Shown: positions 26,784 to 35,313, counted from the stretch's first letter. The stretch is 64,000 bases of DNA from Clostridium sp. CAG:465 (GCA_000433755.1 FR891276.1:1-64000); one strand, 5' to 3'. Translations and numbers: made by a program. The notes: generated from the letters alone by a model not told the origin.

Positions 26784-28394
26784 CTATTTTATGCTATCTC
26801 TTAGTTTTCTGTGATAAGTAATTGTAAACCTATGAACTTCGTCTTGCAAAAATGTAAGGAAATTAAGAATATTTTTGTTATTTGATAAGTCAACTTCGTT
26901 TCCATCTTTGTCTATAAGGCCTCTAGTTCTATGTTTATCATTTTTTACCATACCATATACAAGTACATCTTCTTCTCCTGCCTCTTTAAGTGCCTTTTTT
27001 ACCATATTAATTTGTGTCTTTCCTCCATCAATAAAAAATGCATCTGGAAGTGGCCAGTCCTGACTATGTTTTAGTCTACGCGTTATAACCTCATACATAG
27101 ATTTTGGATCGTCTTGTGTATCTGTACTCCTTATTTTAAATTTTCTATACATTTTTTTATTTAATTTACCATCTTCATATCTTATCATACATCCAACTAT
27201 ATATTCATTTCTTAGATTAGATATATCAAAACTTTCAATAGAATTTATTTCAAATGATAAAGACAAAATCTCTGATAAATCAGCAAGTACATTTTTCTTT
27301 CTGTCTTCAATGTTTATCTGTATATTATTTTCAACCATATTAATTAATTTTGCCTTATCTCCTTTTTTAGGACATGTAACATCTAATTTTATTTGCTTCT
27401 TTTCAAAGAATTCATTTAACAATTCTATATTTTCATCATCAAGCTTTACATATACTTTCTTTGGTATATCTTTATTATCTAAATAATAATTAGATACAAT
27501 TGATTCAATAGATTCTGTAACCTCGTCTTTTGATATATCATTTAATATAACATTATCATGAAGTACAACTTTATAATCTCTAATTTTAAAAACTTGAACA
27601 TATAACTGATTTAGATGATGTACATAGCCAAAAATATCTGTACTTGTTTCATTTAAATTTCCAACTTTTTGTTTTAGACTTATTTTTTCTATATCATCTA
27701 AACGTTTTTTTAATTTTGCTGCCTTTTCAAATTCCAATTTTTCTATTTCTTCATCCATTTGTTTTTTTATTTCATCTTTTATTTCGGAATTCTTACCTTG
27801 TAAAAACATTACTATTTGATTTATCATCTCTTTATACTCTTCTCTTGATACATCATTTATACAAGGTCCTAAGCATCTTCCTATATGATAGTATAGGCAA
27901 GGTCTTGTAAGTTTCTTTTTTTCTAAATTATACCTGCAACGTTTTACAGGGAATATCTCTTTTATAGATGCAAGGCTCTCTTTCATAGCTCCCACATTTG
28001 TATATGGTCCAAAATACATTGCTTTATCATTTATTTTTCTTCTGGTTACTGTAATTATAGGATACTTATCTTTTATATTTATTTTTATATATGGATAAGT
28101 TTTGTCATCTTTAAGCATTACATTAAACTTTGGTTTATTCTCTTTTATATAATTACACTCTAATACTAAAGCCTCTACTTCATTTTCAGTTACTATATAT
28201 GATATATCTCGTATTAAAGATACCATTTTTTCTATTCTTGCAGATTTATTATTTTTTTGGAAATATTGTCTTACTCTTTTTCTAAGAGATATGGCCTTTC
28301 CCACATATATAATTTTACCATTCTCATCTCTCATCATATATATGCCAGGATTAAATGGCAAATTATCAACAATATGTTTTACATGTTCTGTCAT
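26784..28394 (-). CDS. uvrC: Excinuclease subunit UvrC lacking the C-terminal HhH domain
   Basis: UvrC makes both cuts around bulky DNA damage with UvrAB. Present are the GIY-YIG nuclease (about 8-95, NPGIYMMRDENGKIIYVGKA), the Cys patch around YNLEKKKLTRPCLYYHIGRC, the UVR motif (about 195-235) and the RNase-H-like second nuclease (FIDGGKTQIN). It ends right after YHRKLRDSIK. The family normally runs about 60-80 residues further through a double helix-hairpin-helix domain (usually containing IPGIG), so 536 residues is short. No trace of the missing part appears in any downstream frame. An intact stop and normal spacing argue against a simple frameshift. Confidence 0.9.
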   Translation of the reverse strand: MTEHVKHIVDNLPFNPGIYMMRDENGKIIYVGKAISLRKRVRQYFQKNNKSARIEKMVSLIRDISYIVTENEVEALVLECNYIKENKPKFNVMLKDDKTYPYIKINIKDKYPIITVTRRKINDKAMYFGPYTNVGAMKESLASIKEIFPVKRCRYNLEKKKLTRPCLYYHIGRCLGPCINDVSREEYKEMINQIVMFLQGKNSEIKDEIKKQMDEEIEKLEFEKAAKLKKRLDDIEKISLKQKVGNLNETSTDIFGYVHHLNQLYVQVFKIRDYKVVLHDNVILNDISKDEVTESIESIVSNYYLDNKDIPKKVYVKLDDENIELLNEFFEKKQIKLDVTCPKKGDKAKLINMVENNIQINIEDRKKNVLADLSEILSLSFEINSIESFDISNLRNEYIVGCMIRYEDGKLNKKMYRKFKIRSTDTQDDPKSMYEVITRRLKHSQDWPLPDAFFIDGGKTQINMVKKALKEAGEEDVLVYGMVKNDKHRTRGLIDKDGNEVDLSNNKNILNFLTFLQDEVHRFTITYHRKLRDSIK

Positions 28395-28413
28395 ATTGCC
28401 TCCTATATATATT

Positions 28414-28437
28414 AAAAGAGGGTTATTAACCCTCTTA
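28414..28437 (-). terminator. Terminator after spoVG
   Basis: AAGAGGGTT and AACCCTCTT form a 9-bp GC-containing stem around a 3-base loop, followed by TTTTAAT on the minus strand. It lies just past the spoVG stop and just upstream of the uvrC ribosome-binding site. Confidence 0.85.
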
Positions 28438-28451
28438 TTTACACTTTTTAA

Positions 28452-28715
28452 TTATTCAGCATCATCAGTTTCATTGTATTTGTCAATGATTGCTTTTTGT
28501 AACATTTCTCTAGTTTCAGTTTTGATTGGATGAGCTATGTCTTTAAATTCACCATTTGGAGTTTTTTTACTAGGCATAGCGATAAATAATCCTTTATCAC
28601 TTTCGATAACTTTGATATCATGTATTACAAATACATCATCAATTGTTATTGAAGCGATAGCTTTCATTCTGTTTTGAGAAGCTACTTTTCTTACTCTTAC
28701 GTCAGTAATTTGCAT
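28452..28715 (-). CDS. spoVG: RNA-binding regulator SpoVG
   Basis: SpoVG is a small dimeric nucleic-acid-binding protein needed for spore cortex formation and division control. The signature [29 protein letters not shown] and [21 protein letters not shown] is intact, and 87 residues is normal. I chose the ATG at 28715 over a GTG at 28724, because AAGGCGG lies eight bases before the ATG and family members begin MQ(I/V)TDVR. The gene is monocistronic, with a promoter at 28747-28775 and a terminator at 28414. Confidence 0.96.
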   Translation of the reverse strand: MQITDVRVRKVASQNRMKAIASITIDDVFVIHDIKVIESDKGLFIAMPSKKTPNGEFKDIAHPIKTETREMLQKAIIDKYNETDDAE

Positions 28716-28746
28716 GTTGAACACCGCCTTCCTTATATGTAATTAT

Positions 28747-28775
28747 ATTATTACACAAGATATTTTTAATGTCAA
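28747..28775 (-). promoter_or_regulatory. Promoter of spoVG
   Basis: On the minus strand TTGACA (28775-28770) and AATAAT (28752-28747) are 17 bp apart. The -10 is weaker than consensus; in Bacillus subtilis spoVG uses sigma-H, so a second overlapping promoter is possible. Confidence 0.5.
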
Positions 28776-28848
28776 TAGTTTTTTTACATAACTTTACATT
28801 TTTTTTAAAATTATTTTTTTACCAAAATATTCGACATTAAGCGACATT

Positions 28849-29526
28849 TTATGCATACAAAATTCTAGTTCTTTTAACACTATAATTTAATTTTTCCGAA
28901 ATATATTCAAAATATCCATCCATTAAATTTGAAATATCTAATTTTTTTCTAAGACCAGAACAAACAGTTATTTCTAAACTTCCATCAAGTAAAAAATCGA
29001 AATTTATTATATCTGATTTTATATCTATTCTTTCCATTCTACTTTTAGATTTTTTTACAATAGATATTTTATCTTGTTCTAAATATTTCTTTAAATTATT
29101 GATATAATTTCTTTTTATTTCTTCTATTTGTCTTGGCGTTTTATCAATAAATTTATTATTATCATAAATTAAACTTACAAGATATGTTGATGCATACACT
29201 TTTTCCATTATATTAACGTTATCATCTTCATAATATTCAGCATTTAGGACTGTAAGTCCTGATGGAAGTACACTATTAATTTGTTTAACAAAATATGGTA
29301 TATCTAGTTTTTCTTCTAATTTTACCTCAACTATTTCTCCAACACTTTCAATTCCTTTTGGAAGAGGATCTGCAAAAATAATTATTGGCTTTGAATTTTT
29401 CTTTTCAGTATATTTTATCTTAATATCAGCTCTAATAAATGCTTGCTCAAATACATTAAACACATCTATATGAGTTAAAAATACAGCATTCTTTGATTTA
29501 CTAAATACAATTCTCAAACTATTCAA
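28849..29526 (-). CDS. DUF2344 (radical-SAM-linked) protein
   Basis: The LRIVFSKSKNAVFLTHIDVFNVFEQAFIRADI opening (read in pieces), a PLPKGIESVGEIVEVKL segment and LPSGLTVLNAEY match DUF2344/TIGR03936. This protein is usually encoded beside, or fused to, a B12-binding radical-SAM protein ahead of RNase G and rplU. Here the expected radical-SAM neighbour is absent from the cluster; the upstream neighbour (21 bases away) is a DUF402 protein. The glycine-rich GFNPHP-type motif of the family is replaced by KKNSKP. Function is unknown; a link to RNA metabolism is only suggested by family context. Confidence 0.8.
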   Translation of the reverse strand: MNSLRIVFSKSKNAVFLTHIDVFNVFEQAFIRADIKIKYTEKKNSKPIIIFADPLPKGIESVGEIVEVKLEEKLDIPYFVKQINSVLPSGLTVLNAEYYEDDNVNIMEKVYASTYLVSLIYDNNKFIDKTPRQIEEIKRNYINNLKKYLEQDKISIVKKSKSRMERIDIKSDIINFDFLLDGSLEITVCSGLRKKLDISNLMDGYFEYISEKLNYSVKRTRILYA

Positions 29527-29546
29527 ATTTTTCTACCTTTCTAACA

Positions 29547-30083
29547 TTAGAAATTAAATTTATCTAATATTTTTTTTGATTTTACTTCAATTTTTTCCAT
29601 TCCCTCTTTTGTTATTCTATCCATTATATCTCTTGCTTCTCTATATGCATTTTTATACTGTTCAGATGTTATCACAAAATTATTTAATGCACTATTTATT
29701 TTATCTTCGTTAATTAAAATCACATTTCTATTTTTAGTTATTACAACATCTAAATATAAGTCATCATAAAATATTCTTTCATCTGAATCTATGCCATTCA
29801 TGTTGGTAATATCTATATACCACTGAACTATCTGTTTGCTGTTATCAAACATTATAGTTACTGTATATTTCTTCCCGGTTGGAATTAATTGTATCCAAGT
29901 ATAGCCATCATCTAATATTAAGAAATTTTCAGTGCCATATGATACTTCAAACTTTTTATTTGCTTTTTCAACATAAATACCATATATATATCCATCAAAA
30001 TTTTCATTTGTTATTTTTAATGTTTTATCTTTAAATTTTGTAACTCTTATCCAATTACTTTTATCTACAAATTTTCTTATCAT
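29547..30083 (-). CDS. DUF402-domain protein
   Basis: The segments DDGYTWIQLIPTGKKYTV, QWYIDITN and DLYLDVVITKN, with Asp residues that bind divalent metal in the family, identify DUF402. Characterised members hydrolyse nucleoside di- and triphosphates or related phosphates. The ATG at 30083 has AGAGGA six bases upstream; the first in-frame codon at 30122 has no site, so the protein has 178 residues. It lies just upstream of the DUF2344 gene and probably shares its transcript. Confidence 0.82.
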   Translation of the reverse strand: MIRKFVDKSNWIRVTKFKDKTLKITNENFDGYIYGIYVEKANKKFEVSYGTENFLILDDGYTWIQLIPTGKKYTVTIMFDNSKQIVQWYIDITNMNGIDSDERIFYDDLYLDVVITKNRNVILINEDKINSALNNFVITSEQYKNAYREARDIMDRITKEGMEKIEVKSKKILDKFNF

Positions 30084-30211
30084 AAACGTTCCTCTACTAA
30101 ACTCTATACTAGTATACCACACATTATTTTAATTTTCAAGTAAGCATCCCATATTATTTAATATTTTTCTCTGCTTTTTAAATATTTTTATAACTTTTTA
30201 TTTACATAATA

Positions 30212-30240
30212 TTGATTTTTATATTTATTTATGTTATAAT
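30212..30240 (+). promoter_or_regulatory. Extended -10 promoter of the 57-aa orphan gene
   Basis: TTGATT (30212-30217) and TATAAT (30235-30240) are 17 bp apart, with TGT directly before TATAAT (extended -10). The leader is about 55 bases. Confidence 0.65.
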
Positions 30241-30301
30241 GTAGATAGATAGAAAACACACATTAATTTTTTAGAGCTACTGCTCAGAAAGGACCATATT
30301 C

Positions 30302-30475
30302 ATGAAAAGAAGAAAATTTGAAAACGCATTCACATTAACAACTGACTCAATATCATCCGAAAAAATAAGTGCTATTTACAATGACGTAAAAAATGGTACA
30401 CTTACAAGGTATGAATTATACAAAAAATATCCAGGATGCGAAAAATACATTGATAAATTGTTAGAAAGAATGTGA
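30302..30475 (+). CDS. Small orphan protein, 57 aa
   Basis: This short frame has a strong extended -10 promoter, AAAGGA nine bases before the ATG, and a hairpin terminator immediately after, so it looks like a complete one-gene unit. The protein is basic at the N-terminus (KRRKFENAF) and then helical, with a segment (SAIYNDVKNGTLTRYELYK) that could form a small helix-turn-helix. There is one cysteine and no membrane segment. I do not recognise it. Confidence 0.65.
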   Translation: MKRRKFENAFTLTTDSISSEKISAIYNDVKNGTLTRYELYKKYPGCEKYIDKLLERM

Positions 30476-30480
30476 AATTA

Positions 30481-30514
30481 AAAGTCGGAAGTATATTTAC
30501 TTCCGACTTTTAGT
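30481..30514 (+). terminator. Terminator of the 57-aa gene
   Basis: AAAGTCGGAAGTA and TACTTCCGACTTT form an almost perfect stem with a 4-base loop, followed by TTAGTTTT, six bases past the stop codon. Confidence 0.85.
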
Positions 30515-30529
30515 TTTAAAAAAAAGAAA

Positions 30530-30555
30530 AAGGTAGCTAAAGATTTAGCTACCTT
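30530..30555 (-). terminator. Terminator of the HExxH gene
   Basis: AAGGTAGCTAA and TTAGCTACCTT form an 11-bp stem with a 4-base loop, followed on the minus strand by TTTTCTTTTTTTT, just past the stop at 30562. Confidence 0.88.
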
Positions 30556-30561
30556 GTCTAA

Positions 30562-31314
30562 TTAACCTATAAACTTAAATCTTTGAAGTTCAGCAAAGAT
30601 AAACTTTGAATACTGTAACTTTGCTGTTATACAGAATAAATCAAAGTTATCATTAAATCTTTTCCAAGATTCTTTACCCATGCATTCTTCAAAATCATTT
30701 ATAAGTAAACTCATAGAACCGGTTATTGCAGTATACAAAAGTAAATTGCTTACTTCTTTTTCTGTATACTCATCAAGCTTATCTGATGGTAATTTACCAA
30801 ATGTTTCAATAATTTGACTTAACATTTGATAAATTGATAAATCCTTAACTTCATATTTGCCGTTATATACCATTTTAATTAGATCATATTTGGTATACTT
30901 TTCTTTATAAAGCTTACTTAAGATTTCCAATGATAGAAAATCACAAAGCTTTTCTTCAAGAAATATTCCATACTCCTTTCCATCTTTTATTCTTCTGACG
31001 TTTGTTTCTGCAAAACTATCATCAGAGCTACAATAGTCTGATATCATAACTTTGTTTATATTTCTAAACAAAAAATGAAATAGCTCATGTCCGATGATAA
31101 ATTTTATGTATTCTTCCTTATCATTAGGATTTACAGTAAGTTTCATTTCATACTCCATGTCTGGCATTGATATGAGTTTACCATTTGTTTTTTCATCATC
31201 ACTATATTCAATAGTTACTTGCATCATTTCAAACTTGGTTGAAAATAACAAACTATTGTTTAAGCTTTTGATGATTTGATTGCCAATTTCAATAATAAAA
31301 TCAAAATATTTCAC
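30562..31314 (-). CDS. Putative zinc metallopeptidase (HExxH), 250 aa
   Basis: The IIGHELFHFLFR segment (73-84) has the HExxH zinc motif with His76, Glu77 and His80, and the EEKLCDFLS segment (120-128) offers a Glu ligand at the usual gluzincin distance. There is no signal peptide or membrane segment, so it should act in the cytoplasm, in the manner of ImmA/IrrE-type peptidases, although it has no HTH domain or adjacent repressor gene. It is monocistronic, with a strong terminator. The protease activity is inferred from the motif only. Confidence 0.65.
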   Translation of the reverse strand: MKYFDFIIEIGNQIIKSLNNSLLFSTKFEMMQVTIEYSDDEKTNGKLISMPDMEYEMKLTVNPNDKEEYIKFIIGHELFHFLFRNINKVMISDYCSSDDSFAETNVRRIKDGKEYGIFLEEKLCDFLSLEILSKLYKEKYTKYDLIKMVYNGKYEVKDLSIYQMLSQIIETFGKLPSDKLDEYTEKEVSNLLLYTAITGSMSLLINDFEECMGKESWKRFNDNFDLFCITAKLQYSKFIFAELQRFKFIG

Positions 31315-31415
31315 TTTTTTCTACTCCTTAAAATATTAATTTTTAGGTTTATTTTTTCTACCTAGTATAGTATTATATCACATTTCTAAGTTTATGTCAA
31401 CCAAAATATTAATTG

Positions 31416-32624
31416 CTACCTATTTATTTTAAACATGTTCATATCTTTAGTATATAATCCTTTAACTGCATTTCTTAACATATCCGCTCCAATTGTTGCA
31501 TACAATATTCCGTTCGAACCAAATGCAAGATTACAAAAACAATTCGGCATATTTGGAATCTCGTCAATAATTGGCAATTCATCTTTAGTATTTGCTACTG
31601 TTGAATTAAAAGCAAATTCAATTGGAATTTCATCAATACTATACAAAGTTTTTTGTAAATTATTAAATAAATTTCTATATTTTTCTGCTGAAATATTGTT
31701 TAAATATTTATTATCTAAAAACTTTTCAGTAAATTTTACATCTTCTCCACTATATATTACTCTATTATTTGGAGCAAATCTTAAAATATGCGATGGTTCC
31801 AATGTATCTCTTGCAGTAAAATTGGTATTAAAATTTTTTAACTTTTCAATCGGTTTTGATACTATTGAAAAAGTTTTGTATAACTCAGCAGGTGAATTTT
31901 CAAGATATTTCAATGTTTCGATTCCAGATGCCATTATTACTTTATCTGATGTTATTCTAAAATTATTATGTGTTTTACATTCAACCTCATCTATCCTACA
32001 TTTTATATCATCAATTTTTGTATTTTCAAATATTTTTACATTATCCATTGTATCTAAATACTCAAAAAGCCCTTGCGTAAAAGAATATGGATTCATTATA
32101 GCGCTAGCATTCTTTGTTACAATACCACTATTTAAATTTACAAGAGAATGTGAATCAATATATACTGCATCAAATCCTGAATCTTTTCTTTTATCAAATT
32201 CCTTTGCAACAGCTCCTCTTTGCATAAATTTATTTGTAAAATATATATTATCTTGCCTTAAAAATCCAGTTGGTGCTTTAAATTCTTTATTTATGTTTTC
32301 GATTTTTGAAATTGAATCTAAACAAAGTTTATATATCCTTGTTGCATCTTTTCTTCCAATACTCTTTTCAAGCTTTGACATTTCACTTTCAAGTTGATAT
32401 TCAAGAGCTGCTGTATCTGCAATTGTATTTCCAAAACCAATAATATTTTTTTCTACTGTAACAACATTTGCTCCCTCTTTTGCAAGAAAATATGTAGTAA
32501 GTGCTCCTGCTATTCCTCCGCCAATAACTAATACATCTGCTTTTATATCATGAGTTAAATATGGATATATCTTATTTATTTTTGATTTATTTTTCCAATA
32601 TAAATTTCCATTATTTACTTGCAT
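31416..32624 (-). CDS. FAD-dependent oxidoreductase (DAO family)
   Basis: Residues about 28-60 hold the FAD-binding Rossmann motif (DVLVIGGGIAGALTTYFLAKEG), followed by the GFGNTIADTAAL flavin-contact segment typical of the glycine/D-amino-acid oxidase family. The end SNGILYATIGADML closes the FAD site. The fold covers the whole 402 residues, with no Rieske or membrane part. It should oxidise an amine or amino acid; the substrate is unknown. The ATG at 32624 is chosen because GAGGTG lies six bases upstream. Confidence 0.85.
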   Translation of the reverse strand: MQVNNGNLYWKNKSKINKIYPYLTHDIKADVLVIGGGIAGALTTYFLAKEGANVVTVEKNIIGFGNTIADTAALEYQLESEMSKLEKSIGRKDATRIYKLCLDSISKIENINKEFKAPTGFLRQDNIYFTNKFMQRGAVAKEFDKRKDSGFDAVYIDSHSLVNLNSGIVTKNASAIMNPYSFTQGLFEYLDTMDNVKIFENTKIDDIKCRIDEVECKTHNNFRITSDKVIMASGIETLKYLENSPAELYKTFSIVSKPIEKLKNFNTNFTARDTLEPSHILRFAPNNRVIYSGEDVKFTEKFLDNKYLNNISAEKYRNLFNNLQKTLYSIDEIPIEFAFNSTVANTKDELPIIDEIPNMPNCFCNLAFGSNGILYATIGADMLRNAVKGLYTKDMNMFKINR

Positions 32625-32756
32625 TAAAAACACCTCTGTTTATATCTTTTACTATATAATTTTTTTTATTCAGTTTATAACATTTTTTTCCATTTAAATT
32701 TTAACTGATTAATTGATTCTAAAATACAAACAATAATTATGAGGTGAAAAATATAA

Positions 32757-33686
32757 ATGAAAAAAAATAAATATATAATTATTTCACTTTTTGCATTTTT
32801 CTTTTTAATAGTTAAAAGTAAAGTTTTTGCATATAGCACATCAAATTTTAATCCTGAATATGGTATAACTACAAGCAATGTAAATTTAAGAAAACAAGCT
32901 CTAATAGAACCTCCAACTATTCTTTTTTCTCTTCCGAAAGATACAAACATCAAAGTAGTTGGTACAATAAATGATTTTTACATTGTTATACTTAGTGATG
33001 GTAAAATTGGTCTTGTTTCAAAGGAATTTGTAAATATAAATGGAAATGAAGGTAATTTTCCTGAATATACTAATGTTGATAAATATTATGCCACTGCAAA
33101 TTCTTCAGTTAATATAAGGGGCGGCGCTGGTACAAATTTTCAAATTATTGGGAAACTAAAACAAGATGAAAAAGTTGAAGTAATTGGTAAAATTGATAAT
33201 TTTTTATTAATAATAACAGAAAACAATTCTGTTGGTATGGTAAGGGATGACTTAGTTTCAAAAGTTTTTAATATTTCAGAGTCCCAAATAGATGATAAAG
33301 TTAATGAATTGCTTAACTTAATAAACAACGAAAGAGAAAAAAATGGACTAATAAAACTTCAAATTCTACCAAGACTCCAAGAAATTGCTATGACTAAAGC
33401 TGAAGATATGGTAAAAAGCAACTATTTTTCACACGAATCGCCAAATTATGGCAATCCATTTGATATGATGAAAAATTTTGGAATTACATACAAAAGTGCA
33501 GGTGAAAACATTGCGGGAAACTCAAGTATTGAGGGTGCTTTTAATTCATGGCTTTCATCTGAAAATCATAAGCAAAATATTTTATCTACAGCATATAACT
33601 ACATAGGAATTGGTATAACTCCAAGTGAAAAGTACGGATACATAATAGTAATAATGTTTATACGGAAAATAGCAAGCAGATATTAG
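32757..33686 (+). CDS. Secreted SH3-like and CAP-domain protein
   Basis: A signal peptide (about 1-25, with a cleavage-like FAYS) is followed by two bacterial SH3-like domains (about 38-95 and 108-165, the second with SVNIRGGAGTNFQIIGKL) that bind cell wall. A C-terminal CAP/SCP domain follows (about 180-305: LLNLINNEREKNGL, SHESP, SAGENIAGNSS, WLSSENHKQNIL). CAP proteins of the YkwD type are common in spore formers; no enzyme activity is established. GAGGTG precedes the ATG. The last codons overlap a convergent gene by 4 bases and lie inside a terminator hairpin. Confidence 0.88.
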   Translation: MKKNKYIIISLFAFFFLIVKSKVFAYSTSNFNPEYGITTSNVNLRKQALIEPPTILFSLPKDTNIKVVGTINDFYIVILSDGKIGLVSKEFVNINGNEGNFPEYTNVDKYYATANSSVNIRGGAGTNFQIIGKLKQDEKVEVIGKIDNFLLIITENNSVGMVRDDLVSKVFNISESQIDDKVNELLNLINNEREKNGLIKLQILPRLQEIAMTKAEDMVKSNYFSHESPNYGNPFDMMKNFGITYKSAGENIAGNSSIEGAFNSWLSSENHKQNILSTAYNYIGIGITPSEKYGYIIVIMFIRKIASRY

Positions 33687-33704
33687 CTTGCTATTTCTTT
33701 TATT
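33668..33704. terminator. Terminator overlapping the CAP gene stop
   Basis: AATAGCAAGC and GCTTGCTATT form a perfect 10-bp stem around an 8-base loop, followed by TCTTTTATTTT. The hairpin contains the last codons and stop of the CAP gene and the last codons of the convergent patatin gene. Confidence 0.85.
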
Positions 33705-34568
33705 TTATCTATTACCTTCTTTGCTTCATTATATCCAAGCTTTACTAAATAATTAGTTTTACTACAATCAAGTAAAGATATATTACCAGGAATTTGAGGT
33801 CTAATTATATAATCAGATTTGCTTAACTCTTCCTCATTTACCTGATGTGACATTATATCAAAAGCTTTAAGGGATATAGATATAACATTTAAACTATTAT
33901 CTGTATATCTTTTATTTCTATCAAAGCTTACCGATATTACTTTTGTAGCTCCCATTTTTCTTAAGACTGTAACTGGAGTATTTACTCTAACGCCTCCATC
34001 TACTAAGATTCTTCCATCAAATATTTTAGGCTCAAATACACCTGGAAAGCTAGAACTAGCCCTTATTACAGAAGAAAGTTTACCATTATACTTATATGTT
34101 GGTATATCGTCATATAAACTTCTAGAAAAATTATTTGTTTCATTAATACTTTTACTTAAAAAGTAAACAACTTCTCCTGAATTTATATCAACAGCAGGTA
34201 TAGCAAGAGGAAATTTTACCTCTGAAATATCATTTATATTCTTTTTTTTACAGAAATTATTTATTATATATTCTAGTTTATCTCCCTTGGCTAGTCCTTT
34301 TATACCTATTTTACCTGTAAAAGCTGTACTTAGCACCTTAAAGCCAATCATTTTATCATAGTCTCCTATGCCATTACAATACATATTAAAAAATTTTATC
34401 AAATCTGTTGGTGAATAGCCACATGCATAAAGACCAGCTATTATACTTCCGCTGCTTGTTCCTGAAATATATTCAATATTTATTCCTTCATCTTCAAATG
34501 CTTTTAATACTCCTATATGTGCAGCTCCTTTTGCTCCGCCACCGACTTAGTGCAAGTCCTAAAGACAT
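33683..34568 (-). pseudogene. Patatin-like phospholipase, frameshifted near the start
   Basis: The gene has a good AGGAGGTG site and an ATG at 34568, reads MSLGLALS, then loses frame: one extra base at about 34544 breaks the oxyanion-hole motif, which otherwise continues as GGGAKGAAHIGVLKAF in the next frame. That frame then runs without stops through the nucleophile motif SGTSSGS and the DGGVRVN catalytic Asp region to the stop at 33683. Read in the original frame, translation ends after about 25 codons. Intact, it would be a patatin-type acyl hydrolase of normal length. Either a recent inactivation or a sequencing/assembly error; the rest of the gene is well preserved. Confidence 0.85.
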
Positions 34569-34623
34569 AAAACACCTCCTTGTATTTTAATACTTTATTA
34601 TATGAAAATCTTCAAAAAAAGTG

Positions 34624-34660
34624 AAAAAAGGCCTGCCTTATTTAAAGACAGACCGCTTTT
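34624..34660 (-). terminator. Terminator of the 74-aa gene
   Basis: On the minus strand GGTCTGTCTT pairs with AAGGCAGGCC (with G-U pairs), loop TAAA-type, followed by TTTTTTC. It lies just past the stop at 34662. Confidence 0.8.
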
Positions 34661-34661
34661 T

Positions 34662-34886
34662 TTATTCAATAGCTTTTTTAGTCATTGGAATAATCTTTAT
34701 GATCATTCCGCCTCTTCCAACTATTGAATTTTCATCGTACCACCTGTATCCAGGTGGTAATTTAATTGATTCCCTGGATATATTCCTATAAAATATCCAT
34801 GAGTTTGTGCAATATTGCACAAATTCAAATTCTGCATTCACATTTAAACTGTTTAATTTCTCAGTAATTTCTCTTACATTTAACAT
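34662..34886 (-). CDS. Hypothetical protein, 74 aa
   Basis: The protein starts at the ATG at 34886 (AGAGGT nine bases upstream), shortening the longest frame by eleven codons. It has an N-terminal helix and then a beta-rich stretch with several aromatics (NSWIFYRN, LPPGYRWYDE) and a glycine-rich strand (GRGGMIIKIIPM). I do not recognise the family. It is a single-gene unit with its own terminator between the broken patatin gene and a gene-poor stretch. Confidence 0.6.
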   Translation of the reverse strand: MLNVREITEKLNSLNVNAEFEFVQYCTNSWIFYRNISRESIKLPPGYRWYDENSIVGRGGMIIKIIPMTKKAIE

Positions 34887-34919
34887 TTTGACTATACCTC
34901 TTTTATTAAAAATAAGCAT

Positions 34920-35313
34920 CTAAACGACACATTTATATTATATCACAGTTTTTACAAAATTGCAATAATTATGTAATCTTTTTTTGTAAAATTTATCACC
35001 TTAAAATGTTACCATTCAAACTAGTATATCATAATTACTTCATAAAAATTCAAAGAGTTTTCCTTGAATGTGATAATTATACTTTTTATATCTAGATATA
35101 CTTTTAAAACATCCTGCTATTTTTTACTTTGATTTTGCTTCTGTATTTTATTTAAATCCATCACTTATTATTTCATCATATCTTGATGAATATGCTATTG
35201 CTAAATGATTTTTATTGGATTCGTTCTTTATTATATCTACACAGTACATAATTTTGTTACATAAATTTCATATTAAGATATTCTAAATAATAACTAAAAT
35301 TAGTATATACATT
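34920..35313. other. Gene-poor stretch, possible gene remnant
   Basis: This AT-rich stretch has no convincing gene. On the minus strand, 35249-35148 reads as a 33-codon open frame (beginning MYCVDIIKNES) with no ribosome-binding site and an in-frame stop shortly before it. Its composition is more protein-like than its surroundings, so it may be the last piece of a decayed gene. No terminator or clear promoter is visible apart from possible ones just upstream of the 74-residue gene. Confidence 0.3.

Noticed and set aside
31435..32397. 320-codon plus-strand open frame
   Set aside because: It lies entirely opposite the FAD oxidoreductase gene, has no ribosome-binding site, and the minus-strand frame has clear family motifs.
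32675..32953. 92-codon minus-strand open frame
   Set aside because: It overlaps the signal peptide and first domain of the CAP protein on the other strand, and no family or ribosome-binding site supports it.
33683..34402. TTG at 34402 as the true start of the patatin gene
   Set aside because: Coding sequence with conserved patatin motifs (GGGAKG, GTSSG) continues in frame upstream of this codon, and a good start with AGGAGGTG is at 34568; the gap is a frameshift.
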